From Cryptomeria japonica (taxonomy: Eukaryota; Streptophyta; Pinopsida; Cupressales; Cupressaceae): a DNA stretch of 64,000 nucleotides. Location: NCBI RefSeq assembly GCF_030272615.1, contig NC_081414.1, positions 783,348,119 through 783,412,118 on the forward strand, read 5' to 3'. Made by a program: the position numbers and the translations under genes. The notes beneath the pieces are model-generated. The model ran no database searches, was not told the origin of the DNA, and worked only from the letters and a program-made list of their open reading frames with translations. Of this stretch, positions 23,498-33,848 are shown piece after piece; the first letter of the stretch is position 1, and every line of letters begins with the position of its first letter.

Positions 23498-25233
23498 GGG
23501 GTCAAGTCATGTACTAGGATCTTAAAAGGGGTCATATGGTGTCCTAAGGGGTCATATGGTCTCACAAAGGGTCATGTCATGTACTACGATGTTAAAAGAG
23601 GTCATATGGTGTCCTAAGGGGCCATATTGTGTCTCAAGGGGTCATGTCATGTACTAGGATGTTAAAAGGGGTCATATGGTATCCTAAGAGGTCATAGAAC
23701 ACCATATGACCCTTTAGGACACCATATGACCCCTGAGGACACTATATGGTGTCCTAAGGGGTCATATGGTGTCCTATGACCCCTTTGGACACCATATAAC
23801 CCCTTAGGAAACCATATAACCCCTTAGAAAACTATATGACCCCTTCATATAACATGAAGAATACCATCAGACCAATTAAATCTTCAATAAAATGCACATC
23901 GATCAATGCAAACTAGCAATATGTATAACACATAATCATATAACATCAACAAGAAATGTGAATTCCACCGCAATAAACACAACAACTCGAATTACAAGAA
24001 TCGTCAGCATCTCTCTTCTTGAGCTCAAGAACACCAACAACAAACTGAAATATACACTTGTGAAGTTTCAAATCATGAACTACTTGAACTGAGGACATGC
24101 ATGAACATCCTCAACATTGTCCAAAAACTGCACAACATAATGAATCAATTTTAAAGCATTACAAACCAAAAATCATAACTTTTGTAATATAGAACCAACA
24201 AAAAAACCAATCATCACACCAAATCACATAACTTGATCAAATCACCTTTCATAATACTGAAAATCATACTCAATCAATTGGACATAAGTATCTCAAAACC
24301 CATTAATCCACATTAGAATATCTATAATATACCAACCAAACCATGTCTCTACAATACTAAAGCACAAGAACATAGGAATATGATGACATCAACGACAATA
24401 ACACATTCCAACAACTCTAATATCCAACAAGGACACCATATGGTGTCCAAAGGGGTAATATTGTGTCATAAGTTGTCATGTCATGTACTAGGATGTTATA
24501 AGGGTCATATGGTGTCCTAAGGGGTCATAGGACACCATATGACCCCTAAGGACACCATATGGTGTCGTAAGGGGTCATTGGTGTCCTATGACCCCTTAGG
24601 ACACCATATGACACCTAATGACACCATATGACCCCTTAGATCAACATATGACCTTTTGATGATACCATATGGTGTCCTAACAGGTCATATGGTATCACAA
24701 CGAGTCATGTCATGTACTAGAATTTTAAAGGGGTCATATGGTGTTGTAAGGAGTCATAGGAAACCATATGATCCTTGAGGAAATCATATGACCCTTAAGG
24801 ACACTATATGGTGTCCTAACGGGTCATATGGTGTCACAAGGGGTCATGTCATGTATTAGGATGTTAAAAATGGTCATATGGTGTCCTAAGGGGTCATAGG
24901 ATACCATATGACCCTCGATGACGCCATATGATCCCTAAGGACACCATTTGGTGTCCTAAGGAGTCATATAGTGTCACAAGGGGTAATGTCATGTACTAGG
25001 ATATTAAATGGGATCATATGGTGTGTTAAGGGGTCAAAGGATACTATATGGTCCCTTAGGACACCATATGACCCCAAAGGACACCATATGGTGTCCCAAT
25101 GGTTCATATGGTGTCACAAGGGGTCATGTTGTGTACTAGAATGTCAAAATGGGTCATATGGTATCCTAAGTGGTCATAGGACACAATATGACCTTAGGGA
25201 TCATATGGTGTCCTATGACCCTTTAGGAGACCA
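23498..25233. repeat. Palindrome-rich minisatellite (GGTCATATGGTGTCCTAAGG family)
   Basis: The array is built from GGGGTCATATGGTGTCCTAA and its reverse complement, alternating so that CACCATATGGTG and CCTTAGG palindromes recur. A longer unit marked by GGTCATGTCATGTACTAGGATG recurs at about 24,702, 24,840, 24,980 and 25,120 (~139 bp) and at 23,570 and 23,640 (~70 bp). A non-repetitive AT-rich stretch (about 23,842-24,425) splits the array. The 95-aa open frame at 24,971-25,258 is a by-product of the repeat. Confidence 0.85.
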
Positions 25234-26595
25234 TGTTGTCGGATATTGTTGCTGCTAGGATATGTTGTTGTCATTGATGTCAACATATTCATGTGTTTTG
25301 GTGTTGTAAAAAGTTGTTTTGGTGTTTTGGTGTTTATAGTGAGTTGATATGGTTGGTTTATCGATTTGATGTGCTGAATCAACTAGAGATACTTCATTCT
25401 ATATTAGTTTCATGATGCTATGTGGTGATTTGATCAAGTTGTGGACTCTGGTATTAAGATTAATTTTTTCAGTGTTCAATGTTGCAGTGTTCTGGTGTTT
25501 GATATGTTGTGCTTTTAAATAATTATAACTTGTATTACAGATTTGGGAGAGTGTTTGGGATGTTTGTGTGTATCTTCAATTAAGATAGTTCATGATTTGG
25601 TGCTCTGCAAGTTATCTTTCTTGTCCAAGTTGTTGTTGTTATTGAGTGTTCTTGAGCATTAGCATGTTAATCAATGAGGATTTAATTAAGTGGTGTTGGT
25701 GTAGCTATTATGGATGTTTCTAACATGCTTTTTGGTGTTTCCTAATCATGTCCTATTTTCTTTACTGGTTTGCATTGATCATTGTGTTTGTTATTGAAAA
25801 TCTTATGGGTCTAGTGATATTCTTCATGTTATACAACATTTTTGGTGGTGTAGCACATTGTGGTTGATATTAGCAAGATTTCTGGTTGTGTGGTGCATTC
25901 AAGGAGTTTATTTGGGTCCATGCTATGTTGTCATGACATTGTATTGGTTTGGTGGTTTATTTATGTACCATATGGTGTAATTTTATAATTAGGTGTTAAG
26001 GATTGAGCTGACCTTGTACTCAAGGTTGATGATTTGTATAAATAGGTGTTATATTCATGTAATTTAGGTATGGGTGTTATGTATAAATTATCAAAGAGTG
26101 GTGTGTGTGTAAAAAAGAAAATTTATGCTTCAGTGTGGTGTATTGAGTAGTGAGTGTTACAGGAAAGACAATTGTGTTTAACCAGAATTGTCATCAAGCA
26201 TTAGGAGATGTTATTATTTCAATTCATCTTAACTAGATTGTAGTCTGAATATTATTGTAAGGTAGTGAACCTTCCCTGAGGGTTGTAGCCTTATAGGTCA
26301 TCATATTTTGAGCAGTGAGCTCTAGGCAGTGTGCTTGAATGCATGTGCATTCCCCATTATAATATTTACACATACTACTGTAGAGTATCATCTTAGTGTG
26401 GGTAGGTCCCCACCATGTTTTTTCCCTTAACTCGGTTTTACATATCAAAAACCTTGGTGGTATGTGTGTTGTTATTATTGAGTTTACTTTCATTCTTGTT
26501 GTAGTTGATCAGATATGAGATTGTGCTTAATTTATTTAATCCGGTGAAAACTGATTCACTCCCCCTCTCAATTTCCTTCATTGTTGTTGCCAACA
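25234..26595 (+). repeat. 5' LTR of the copia element (~1,362 bp)
   Basis: The ends TGTTGTCGG and TTGCCAACA form the short inverted TGTTG/CAACA termini. A TTGGTATCAGAGG primer site follows at once. The 5' border is set by the end of the minisatellite and the TG start. No second LTR copy is present, so the border is inferred. Confidence 0.7.
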
Positions 26596-26597
26596 AT

Positions 26598-26609
26598 TGG
26601 TATCAGAGG
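26598..26609 (+). other. Primer-binding site (initiator tRNA-Met type), copia element
   Basis: TGGTATCAGAGG lies two bases after the LTR. It matches the TGGTATCAGAGC site complementary to plant initiator tRNA-Met at 11 of 12 positions. Confidence 0.85.
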
Positions 26610-26639
26610 TAGATCCCATAGAAGAACCTTGACTGCTTG

Positions 26640-27040
26640 AGGAGATCTGGGATGGAAACCTATGTCTTTAAGAAAGATAGTAACCAAACTTGTTGCTTTT
26701 GAGTTGAGTGAATTTGGAGAATCACATGGTAAATCTAAGAGTATATTTAAAGCCTTTGTAACCAGGAAGTAGAAGTATGATCTGGGAGAGAGTTCATCTA
26801 GGGTTTCAAGATATGAGAGAGAGATGAGAGAGATCAAAGAACAAGAAAATGAGTTTGGATGAGCTTGAAGCGCTTATTGCTCGGAGATTGCCTAAGGGAG
26901 CCAATACGTATGATGGAAAGTCACCTTTGAAATGTTTCTATTGTAATAAGATAGGACATTTTGCTTCTAGGTGTCCTGAAAGAATGCCAAGATATGATAA
27001 GCATGATAAATTTGATGAGAATGATAGATATGAGACATGA
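26640..27040 (+). pseudogene. gag: copia gag remnant with CCHC zinc knuckle
   Basis: Only the C-terminal part of gag is left. At 26,930-26,975 CFYCNKIGHFASRC is a classical C-x2-C-x4-H-x4-C nucleocapsid zinc knuckle. Upstream, about 200 bases encode a charged segment (VSRYEREMREIKEQENE) with stops. A full copia gag is several hundred residues, so most of it is deleted. The frame ends at TGA 27,038-27,040. Confidence 0.8.
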
Positions 27041-28250
27041 AAGAATGCCAAGATATTTCTTTTGATGGTAAGCACAATACTTATAATGTCTTATATGTTG
27101 AAGGTTTGAAGCATAATATTTTGTGTGTTGGACAACTGGTTGATAAGGGATATGATTTATAATCCATGAATGGTAAATGCAAGATTTTGAATGCCTCCAG
27201 TATAGATATTGCATCAAGGAATAAGACTAAAGGTAATATCTTTCATATGAATGCCAGTGAGAAAATTTGTTTGATTACTCAAATAGATGAAAGCTAGTTG
27301 TGGTATAGAAGGATGTGTCATGTTAATTTTGACTACATGATTAAGATAAGTTCTACTCAAGCTATTAGAGATTTTCCTAAAATTGTGAAATATTTTAATC
27401 TGGTATGTAAAGAATGACAGTTGAGAAAGAAAATAGGAGTTTCATTTAAGAGTAAGAAATATACATCTAATGTATTATTAGATCTTGTGCATATTAATTT
27501 GTGTGGTCCCACAAGAGTGAGAAGTATGCGGGGTGAAATATATTTCATGTCGTTGATTGATGACTAATCTAGAATGATATGGGTTACCTTTCTAAGGGAT
27601 AAATCAGAAGCCCTAGAGAAATTAGAGATATTAAAAGCTAAGGTGGAGATAGAGAATGGGTTGAAGTTGAAATTCCTGAGATTTGACAGAGGAGGAGAAT
27701 TTACATCCAATGAGTTTGATTCATTTTGTTAAATGAATGGAATTAGAAGGAAATTATTTGTTCCTAGAACCCCTCAACAAAATGGAGTTGTTGAAAGGAA
27801 GAACATAACTATCTTGGATGCTACTATGACTATGTTGAATGAAGGAGATGTTGCAAAAACCTTTTGGAGAGAATTTGTTATCATATCTATTTACACATTC
27901 AACCAGGTGAATATAAAAGTTGATTTTGTTAAGACTCCTTATGAGTTAGGGTTTGGTCATGTTCCTACAGTTAGATATTTTAGACTTTTTGGAAGCAAAT
28001 GTTATATCAAAAGGGATGAGGATATAGGAAAGTTTGATGGAGTATGTGATGAAAGAATCTTCTTGGGTCATTCTACTAAAAGAAAGGCCTACCATTGTTA
28101 CAATAAGAGGTTGAAGAAGATAGTAGAAAGTGCAAATGTGAAGGTTGATGAATGTCATGGAAAGCATATCAGAGCATGTGGATATGAGTTTGATGGTCAG
28201 GATATTATTTCAAAGCAAGTACAAACTGAGAATCTGAAGTAGAATGCTCT
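27041..28250 (+). pseudogene. copia protease tail and integrase, broken
   Basis: The start resembles the protease-to-integrase join (NVLYVEGLKHNILCVGQLVDKGYD). The integrase zinc region is eroded (LWYRRMCHVNF, then the motif usually CxxC). The core shows DLVHINLCGPTRVRS (Asp 1), FDRGGEFTSNEF (Asp 2) and RTPQQNGVVERKN (Glu), then the GKFDGVCDERIFLGHS block. In-frame stops at ~27,160, 27,295, 27,415, 27,565 and 27,730 break it. The piece 27,733-28,242 is the longest open stretch. Confidence 0.85.
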
Positions 28251-29592
28251 GGTAGAGATAGTTAATCTAGATATTTCTACTACACATGAAGAAGTTCAAG
28301 AAGATGAGAATCGAAATAATCAGAAGACTCTGAGATATGTGAAATAGAATCATTTAGAGAATCAAATTATTGGTGATAAAAATAAAGTTGTGATGACTAG
28401 GAGAAGGATTGCTACTGAAGAAATATGCTTTATTTCTAAGATTGCACCTAAAGATGTTGTTGAAGCTTGTAAGGATGAGAATTGGATAAAAGCTATGGAG
28501 AAAGAGTTGAATCAGATTAAGAAGAATAACACATGGGAACTTGTTCCAAGACCTAAAGACAAGAATGTGATTGGTACAAAATGGGTGTTCCAAAATAAAT
28601 TGAATGAAGCTAGTGAAGTGGTAAGAAACAAAGAAATTTTTGTATGTAAAGGATGCTCATAGATGGAAGGGATTGATTATGAGGAGGATTTTACTCCAGT
28701 AGCTAGAATTGAAGCTATTAGATTAATTCTTGCATATGATGCTTATAAGAATTTCAAGGTATATCAGATGGATGTCAAGTAATCATTTTTTAATGGAGAT
28801 TTGGAAGAGGAAGTCTACATTGAGCAACCAAATGGATTTTCATTATCAAACATGAAGAATACATGGTATGTAGACTGAAGAAAATATATTATGGACTTAA
28901 ACAAGCCCCTAGAGCTTGGTATGCTAGATTGGACAAGTATTTGATGAAGTTGGGATTTTGTAAAGGTACTACTGATAGTAATTTATAGTTTAAAGTTGAT
29001 AATGATAACATCTTGATTGTTGAAGTGTTTGTTGATGATATTATTTCCGGAGGAGATGATGATTTGAGTATGAATTTGGTCGATGATATGCAAAAAGAGT
29101 TTGAGATATCTATGATAGGTGAAATGAAATTCTTCTTAGCATTCCAACTTACATAGACTACTAAAGAAATTTTCATTTCTCAATCTAAGTATGTGAAAGA
29201 TCTATTGAAGAAGTTTAGGTTGGATGACTCCAAACCTACAAGAACTCCTATGGCGACTAGATGCAAGTTGTCTAAGCAAGATGAATCCCTGAAAGTTAAT
29301 CAAACCTTGTATAGATCTATGGTTGGTGGATTGTTGTACCTAACTCAAAGTAAATCGGATATTATGCATGGTGATTATCTTTGTGCCAAATTTCAAGCAG
29401 ATCCTAAAGAGAGTCATGTTACTGTTGTGAAGAGGATTTTCAGATACTTGAAGGAGATTGTTGATTATTTTTTTTGGTATTTGAAGAAAGATGATTTCAT
29501 GTTATGTTCTTATATTGATGTTGATTATGAAGGTGATGTTGATGACTGGAAGAGAACTACCGATGGAGCTTTCTTTTTGGGGAAGAAGTTGG
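28251..29592 (+). pseudogene. copia RT and N-part of RNase H, interrupted by insertion
   Basis: RT motifs seen are [72 protein letters not shown] and the catalytic VFVDDIISG box at ~29,020-29,050. The RNase H join runs RSMVGGLLYLTQSKSDIM and ends GAFFLGKKLV, where the nested element enters. After that element, SWVCKKQDAISLSTVEAKYIAT continues at 33,266-33,332 in the same frame. There are stops at several points and a frameshift near 28,860. Confidence 0.88.
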
Positions 29593-30757
29593 TGTTGGAA
29601 TAATGATATATTTGTCATTAGTGAATACACTTAGTGAAAACACTTATTCGATTTTGAATGGTTACCGAGCTCATCACTCAGTCTATAGCCTATACCGAGC
29701 ATTCAGTAAAGCTCACCGATTAAACAGTTCAAACCGAGCAGTAAGACTGTCACCGAGCATATGAGACAAACAGCAGTTACCGAGAAGTCAGTTCTCACCG
29801 AGTCACCAGTGGTTACCGAGTGACACTATATCTACCGAGTCACCACAGCTACCGAGTTCCAAGCTACACTTCGGGACTAGTATGGACCGAGCTTCTACTC
29901 TTACCGAGAGCATGACGATGCCGAGTACTGTAGTGGATGCCATGTATCAGAAGATCACTGAGCCAGCTTGAGGAACCGAGTATCTACCGACTCAGTAATA
30001 TTTTGTTCACCTATGTAAGGCCGACTTAAGAATGAGTTTATGTTATTAATTTGTATAAGGCCGACTTTATGAAATGTAAATGTAATTATGGACGGTATAT
30101 ATATGTGATGTATTATACCATCTGTAGTATGTATGAAAAATGTAAGATGTATGGATATGCGAAATTAGAAAGAGCAGAGCAGAAACTGCATTAAGATAGC
30201 AGACCAAAACATTTTCGCAGAGTCAGTAAAGGAGCAGAATCGACATATCTATCTCAGAAGGAGATCAATACTCAAAGGATCTTATCAGCAATAAAGTTGT
30301 AAGTCAAGATCTACTGTTTCATCCTAACAGTTGAATTAGTTTGTAAATCCTTTTACCGGGTAGACTTAACAGTCTTTTGTAAATCTCTTAACCGAGTGCA
30401 TACTTCATTGTATGTTTGTAAATCCTCTAACAAGGTGGACCTAGCAGTCCAAATTTGCTTCTAACAGGGCAGATCATCAGAAGTGATCATTGTAAGCCTT
30501 AACCGGCCAACTTTTACTGCAGTACCAAAGTTTTGTGGGTACCATCCCCACCCCAGTTTTATTTTCTATTTGGAAGGTTTCTGGGTCACCAAATCTTTGT
30601 GTTATGTGTTGTGAATGATTATATTTTCATGCATGCAGTAGATTAAAAGGATGAATGGTTTAATATATGCAAGTGCAGAAATGAAGTAAAAGATTTAAGT
30701 GTTACTGATTCACCCCTCCCCTCTCAATAACTTGGTTAGTCCTGAATATTTTCAACA
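29593..30757 (+). repeat. 5' LTR of the non-autonomous element
   Basis: It starts TGTTGGAATAATG and ends ATTTTCAACA. It contains dispersed ACCGAG motifs (over a dozen, 29,665-29,990), a TATATATATG stretch at about 30,100 and a CACCCCTCCCCTCTC run near the end. The LTR-type ending (ACTGATTCACCCC...CTCTCA) is shared with the minus-strand LTR at 43,935-44,704. Confidence 0.92.
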
Positions 30758-30759
30758 AT

Positions 30760-30771
30760 TGGTATCAGAGC
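30760..30771 (+). other. Primer-binding site, initiator tRNA-Met type
   Basis: TGGTATCAGAGC lies two bases after the 5' LTR and is the standard plant initiator-tRNA-Met primer site. Confidence 0.93.
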
Positions 30772-30821
30772 ATTGTGGTTCTCAGAGTAAAAGTTTGACA
30801 GCTTGAGAAAAGATCAAGACA

Positions 30822-31817
30822 ATGGAGATATTCAGACTTGACAAAGCTATTGAGAATGAAAAGCTAGATCTGGAAATGGCCATAGCACAACTCAAAGAAG
30901 CAAGAGAACATCTTTCCCAATCCCTAAAAAGAAGAAAGGAACTAGCAAAAGAAATAAATGATCATGAGTATGTTGAAACAAAAATTGAAGATCTCTTTCC
31001 TACAAGTAGTTCAAATGAAGTAGATGAAGCAAACAATGCAATCAAAGAACTCCTAGAAAAAAATGGATTACTGCAAAAAGAAGTAAGGATGCTAAGAAGA
31101 GAACAGGAAATTCAGTCTGCAAGATTTTGTGAAATCCTGGAACAAAGGAATAAAATGCAAAATGAAATAGAAGGAAGAAACAATGAAATTGTACAGCATG
31201 AAGATCTCACCGAGCAACTCTCCAATGCAAATGAAGAGAAACTGATAGAAAGAACCGAGAAGAAATTTGATAACAAGGTGCTTGAGCACATTGCTCAGCA
31301 GATAGCAATAAAACAGGTTGAATTGACCACTATTTTGGCCAAGTTAGAAAATTCTTTTAATAATGTAACTTCATTTTTTGCAAAGTTATGTGATGTTACC
31401 GAGTTCACAAAAGGAATCAGAGATCAACTGAAGAAAATTGATGATGATCTGAAAGCAAGTGCACAACAGTTGCATCTTGACCCCAGCTCAAGCTCAACTC
31501 ACCATTCAAACATCAGATTCCTATTAGATAAGCAACCAGAATTGCTCAGGGAAGATGCAAGGATCCGGTCTACATTGTTAGATATTCAGAATATGATCCT
31601 CCCTAACATGGATACAATGCAGAAACACATTACACATTCCAAAACATTGATCCATGATAACATTTTTTCAGTTGCAGAGCATGTAATTGAACTTTCAGCC
31701 AAAGTTCAAGTTGCATTGTCTATTTGCACAATTTTGCAAGAAAATTGGGATAAGACCTTGGCTCATATCAAACAAGTACACTCAGAGTTTATCTCACACT
31801 TTAATATTTCTATTTGA
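30822..31817 (+). CDS. Intact 331-aa coiled-coil protein of a non-autonomous LTR element
   Basis: This is one uninterrupted frame from ATG (MEIFRLDKAIENEKLD) to TGA, 51 bases after the primer site. The sequence is strongly helical: EKLDLEMAIAQLKEAREHLS, KELLEKNGLLQKEVRMLRRE and NKMQNEIEGRNNEIVQHEDL show heptad-like spacing through about residues 1-165. A second helical region spans residues ~170-330 with a serine-rich break (DPSSSSTHHS) near 225. No zinc knuckle, protease or transmembrane segment is visible. Its place directly upstream of the 3' purine tract recalls the extra (envelope-like, coiled-coil) ORF of SIRE-type copia elements, but it could also be a gag substitute. The function is unknown. 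Being intact in a region of wrecked ORFs is notable. Confidence 0.8.
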   Translation: MEIFRLDKAIENEKLDLEMAIAQLKEAREHLSQSLKRRKELAKEINDHEYVETKIEDLFPTSSSNEVDEANNAIKELLEKNGLLQKEVRMLRREQEIQSARFCEILEQRNKMQNEIEGRNNEIVQHEDLTEQLSNANEEKLIERTEKKFDNKVLEHIAQQIAIKQVELTTILAKLENSFNNVTSFFAKLCDVTEFTKGIRDQLKKIDDDLKASAQQLHLDPSSSSTHHSNIRFLLDKQPELLREDARIRSTLLDIQNMILPNMDTMQKHITHSKTLIHDNIFSVAEHVIELSAKVQVALSICTILQENWDKTLAHIKQVHSEFISHFNISI

Positions 31818-31843
31818 GTTATCTATTCTTTGGCATTATTGTC

Positions 31844-31854
31844 AAAAAGGGGGA
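31844..31854 (+). other. Internal polypurine tract just after the ORF stop
   Basis: AAAAAGGGGGAG lies about 27 bases after the stop codon, in the context ATTATTGTCAAAAAGGGGGAG. It duplicates the terminal tract at 32,084-32,095 (ACTAATGCCAAAGGGGGAGAT). The minus-strand element at 43,935 onward has the same pair. Confidence 0.6.
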
Positions 31855-32083
31855 GAATATGGAACATATTATTAGAGACAAAGGGAGAATGATCAAGGGA
31901 GAATGTAAATAACAATTGGTATAGAGATAAGTGTATAGAATCTTATGTATATTCTATGGGGGAGTTATGTACAGTGAGATATACAGGTATATACAGCAAT
32001 CTACAATTGGTATCAATTTTGAAGAATCAAGTCAGCATGACAGATTCATTTTTTGTCTCATAAGTGTTTTTGTCACTAATGCC

Positions 32084-32095
32084 AAAGGGGGAGAT
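32084..32095 (+). other. Polypurine tract of the non-autonomous element
   Basis: AAAGGGGGAGAT directly precedes the 3' LTR start TGTTGGAATAATG at 32,096, as expected for the plus-strand primer. Confidence 0.9.
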
Positions 32096-33260
32096 TGTTG
32101 GAATAATGATATATTTGTCATTAGTGAATACACTTAGTGAAAACACTTATTCGATTTTGAATGGTTACCGAGCTCATCACTCAGTCTACAGCCTATACCG
32201 AGCATTCAGTAAAGCTCACCGATTAAATAGTTCAAACCGAGCAGTAAGACTGTCACCGAGCATATGAGACAAACAACAGTTACCGAGAAGTCAGTTCTCA
32301 CCGAGTCACCAGTGGTTACCGAGTGACACTATATCTACCGAGTCACCACAGCTACCGAGTTCCAAGCTACACTTCGGGACTAGTATGGACCGAGCTTCTA
32401 CTCTTACCGAGAGCATGACGATGCCGAGTACTGTAGTGGACACCGTGTATCAGAAGATCACCGAGCCAGCTTGAGGAACCGAGTATCTACCGACTCAGTA
32501 ATATTTTGTTCACCTATGTAAGGCCGACTTAAGAATGAGTTTATGTTATTAATTTGTATAAGGCCGACTTTATGAAATGTAAATGTAATTATGGACGGTA
32601 TATATATGTGATGTATTATACCATCTGTAGTATGTATGAAAAATGTAAGATGTATGGATATGCGAAATTAGAAAGAGCAGAGCAGAAACTGCATTAAGAC
32701 AGCAAACCAGAACATTTTCGCAGAGTCAGTAAAGGAGCAGAATCGACATATCTATCTCAGAAGGAGATCAATACTCAAAGGATCTTATCAGCAATAAAGT
32801 TGTAAGTCAAGATCTACTGTTTCATCCTAACAGTTGAATCAGTTTGTAAATCCTTTTACCGGGTAGACTTAACAGTCTTTTGTAAATCTCTTAACCGAGT
32901 GCATACTTCATTGTATGTTTGTAAATCCTCTAACAAGGTGGACCTAGCAGTCCAAATTTGCTTCTAACAGGGCAGATCATCAGAAGTGATCATTGTAAGC
33001 CTTAACCGGCCAACTTTTACTGCAGTACCAAAGTTTTGTGGGTACCATCCCCACCCCAGTTTTACTTTCTATTTGGAAGGTTTCTGGGTCACCAAATATT
33101 TGTGTTATGTGTTGTGAATGATTATATTTTCATGCATGCAGTAGATTAAAAGGATGAATGGTTTAATATATGCAAGTGCAGAAATGAAGTAAAAGATTTA
33201 AGTGTTACTGATTCACCCCTCCCCTCTCAGTAACTTGGTTAGTCCTGAATATTTTCAACA
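32096..33260 (+). repeat. 3' LTR of the non-autonomous element
   Basis: This has the same length as the 5' LTR. Differences are mainly transitions (for example 29,687 against its partner near 32,190). It ends TTTTCAACA followed by the target duplicate GTTGG. Confidence 0.93.
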
Positions 33261-33345
33261 GTTGGTTTCATGGGTGTGTAAGAAACAAGATGCTATATCT
33301 CTATCTACTGTTGAAGCTAAATATATTGCTACTGCTAGTACATGT
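33261..33345 (+). pseudogene. copia RNase H, C-terminal stub after the nested insertion
   Basis: After the GTTGG duplicate the frame resumes as SWVCKKQDAISLSTVEAKYIATAST, the conserved end block of copia RNase H (STxEAEY). It runs into an ACATATATATATAT tract, so the last ~60 residues and the 3' LTR are gone. Confidence 0.88.
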
Positions 33346-33783
33346 ACACATACATATATATATATATATTGAAATAGAATTGCACATGTATTTATATAAT
33401 TATATTTAATATACATGCATGTCAATAATTTTTAATAGTGCACACGTATGACATGAAATACATAGCTCCAGATGATTATAAATAAATAAATATACATAAA
33501 TGTAATGTCCATGAAACATGTACATGTGTACTAGAAGTTCTCATAAACCATATATATACCATGTACGTATGCATATCAAGTCTATGTGTGATGGTACATG
33601 TGTACTAGAAGTTCTCATAAACCATATATATACCATGTACGTATGCATATCAAGTCTATGTGTGATGAAACAAGTCCACATATGGTTAAGATGAAATCTA
33701 ATCAAAGCACGCACAAAATAAACAAGTCCCATGGGATGGAATCATCAAATGTCAGTAAACTACATGAAAGATACATGTAACAA

Positions 33784-33846
<63 letters not shown>
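33346..33846. repeat. AT-rich tract with a perfect 74-bp tandem duplication and microsatellites
   Basis: (TA)n lies near 33,355-33,370. Two adjacent identical 74-base copies occupy 33,520-33,593 and 33,594-33,667 (starting GTACATGTGTACTAG, ending CTATGTGTGATG). (TC)n then (TA)n runs at about 33,789-33,844. No gene is seen. Confidence 0.85.

Positions 33847-33848
<2 letters not shown>

Larger units (their letters stand above)
29593..33260 (+). mobile_element. Short non-autonomous LTR retrotransposon with one coiled-coil ORF
   Basis: The two LTRs are 1,165 bp each (29,593-30,757 and 32,096-33,260), with about 13-14 differences by eye (~99% identical). The 1,338-bp interior holds a primer site, one intact 331-codon ORF and two purine-rich tracts. 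A perfect 5-bp target duplication GTTGG flanks it (29,588-29,592 and 33,261-33,265). It sits inside copia RNase H codons, so it is younger than that element. No gag, RT or integrase is visible, so it needs proteins in trans. Its TGTTGG/CAACA ends, initiator-Met primer site and AAAGGGGGAGAT tract are copia-like. Confidence 0.93.
25234..33345 (+). mobile_element. Ty1/copia retrotransposon, 3'-truncated, with nested insertion
   Basis: A 5' LTR (TGTTGTCGG...GCCAACA) is followed by an initiator-Met-type primer site, a gag zinc knuckle, integrase, RT and RNase H in the copia order (integrase before RT). It is interrupted at 29,593-33,260 by another LTR element. RNase H codons resume at 33,266 and end near 33,338 in a TA-rich tract, with no 3' LTR. 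There are many stops and at least one frameshift, so it is dead. Confidence 0.88.

Noticed and set aside
24971-25258. 95-aa ORF in the minisatellite
   Set aside because: A by-product of repeat units whose length keeps a frame open; no relation to any protein.
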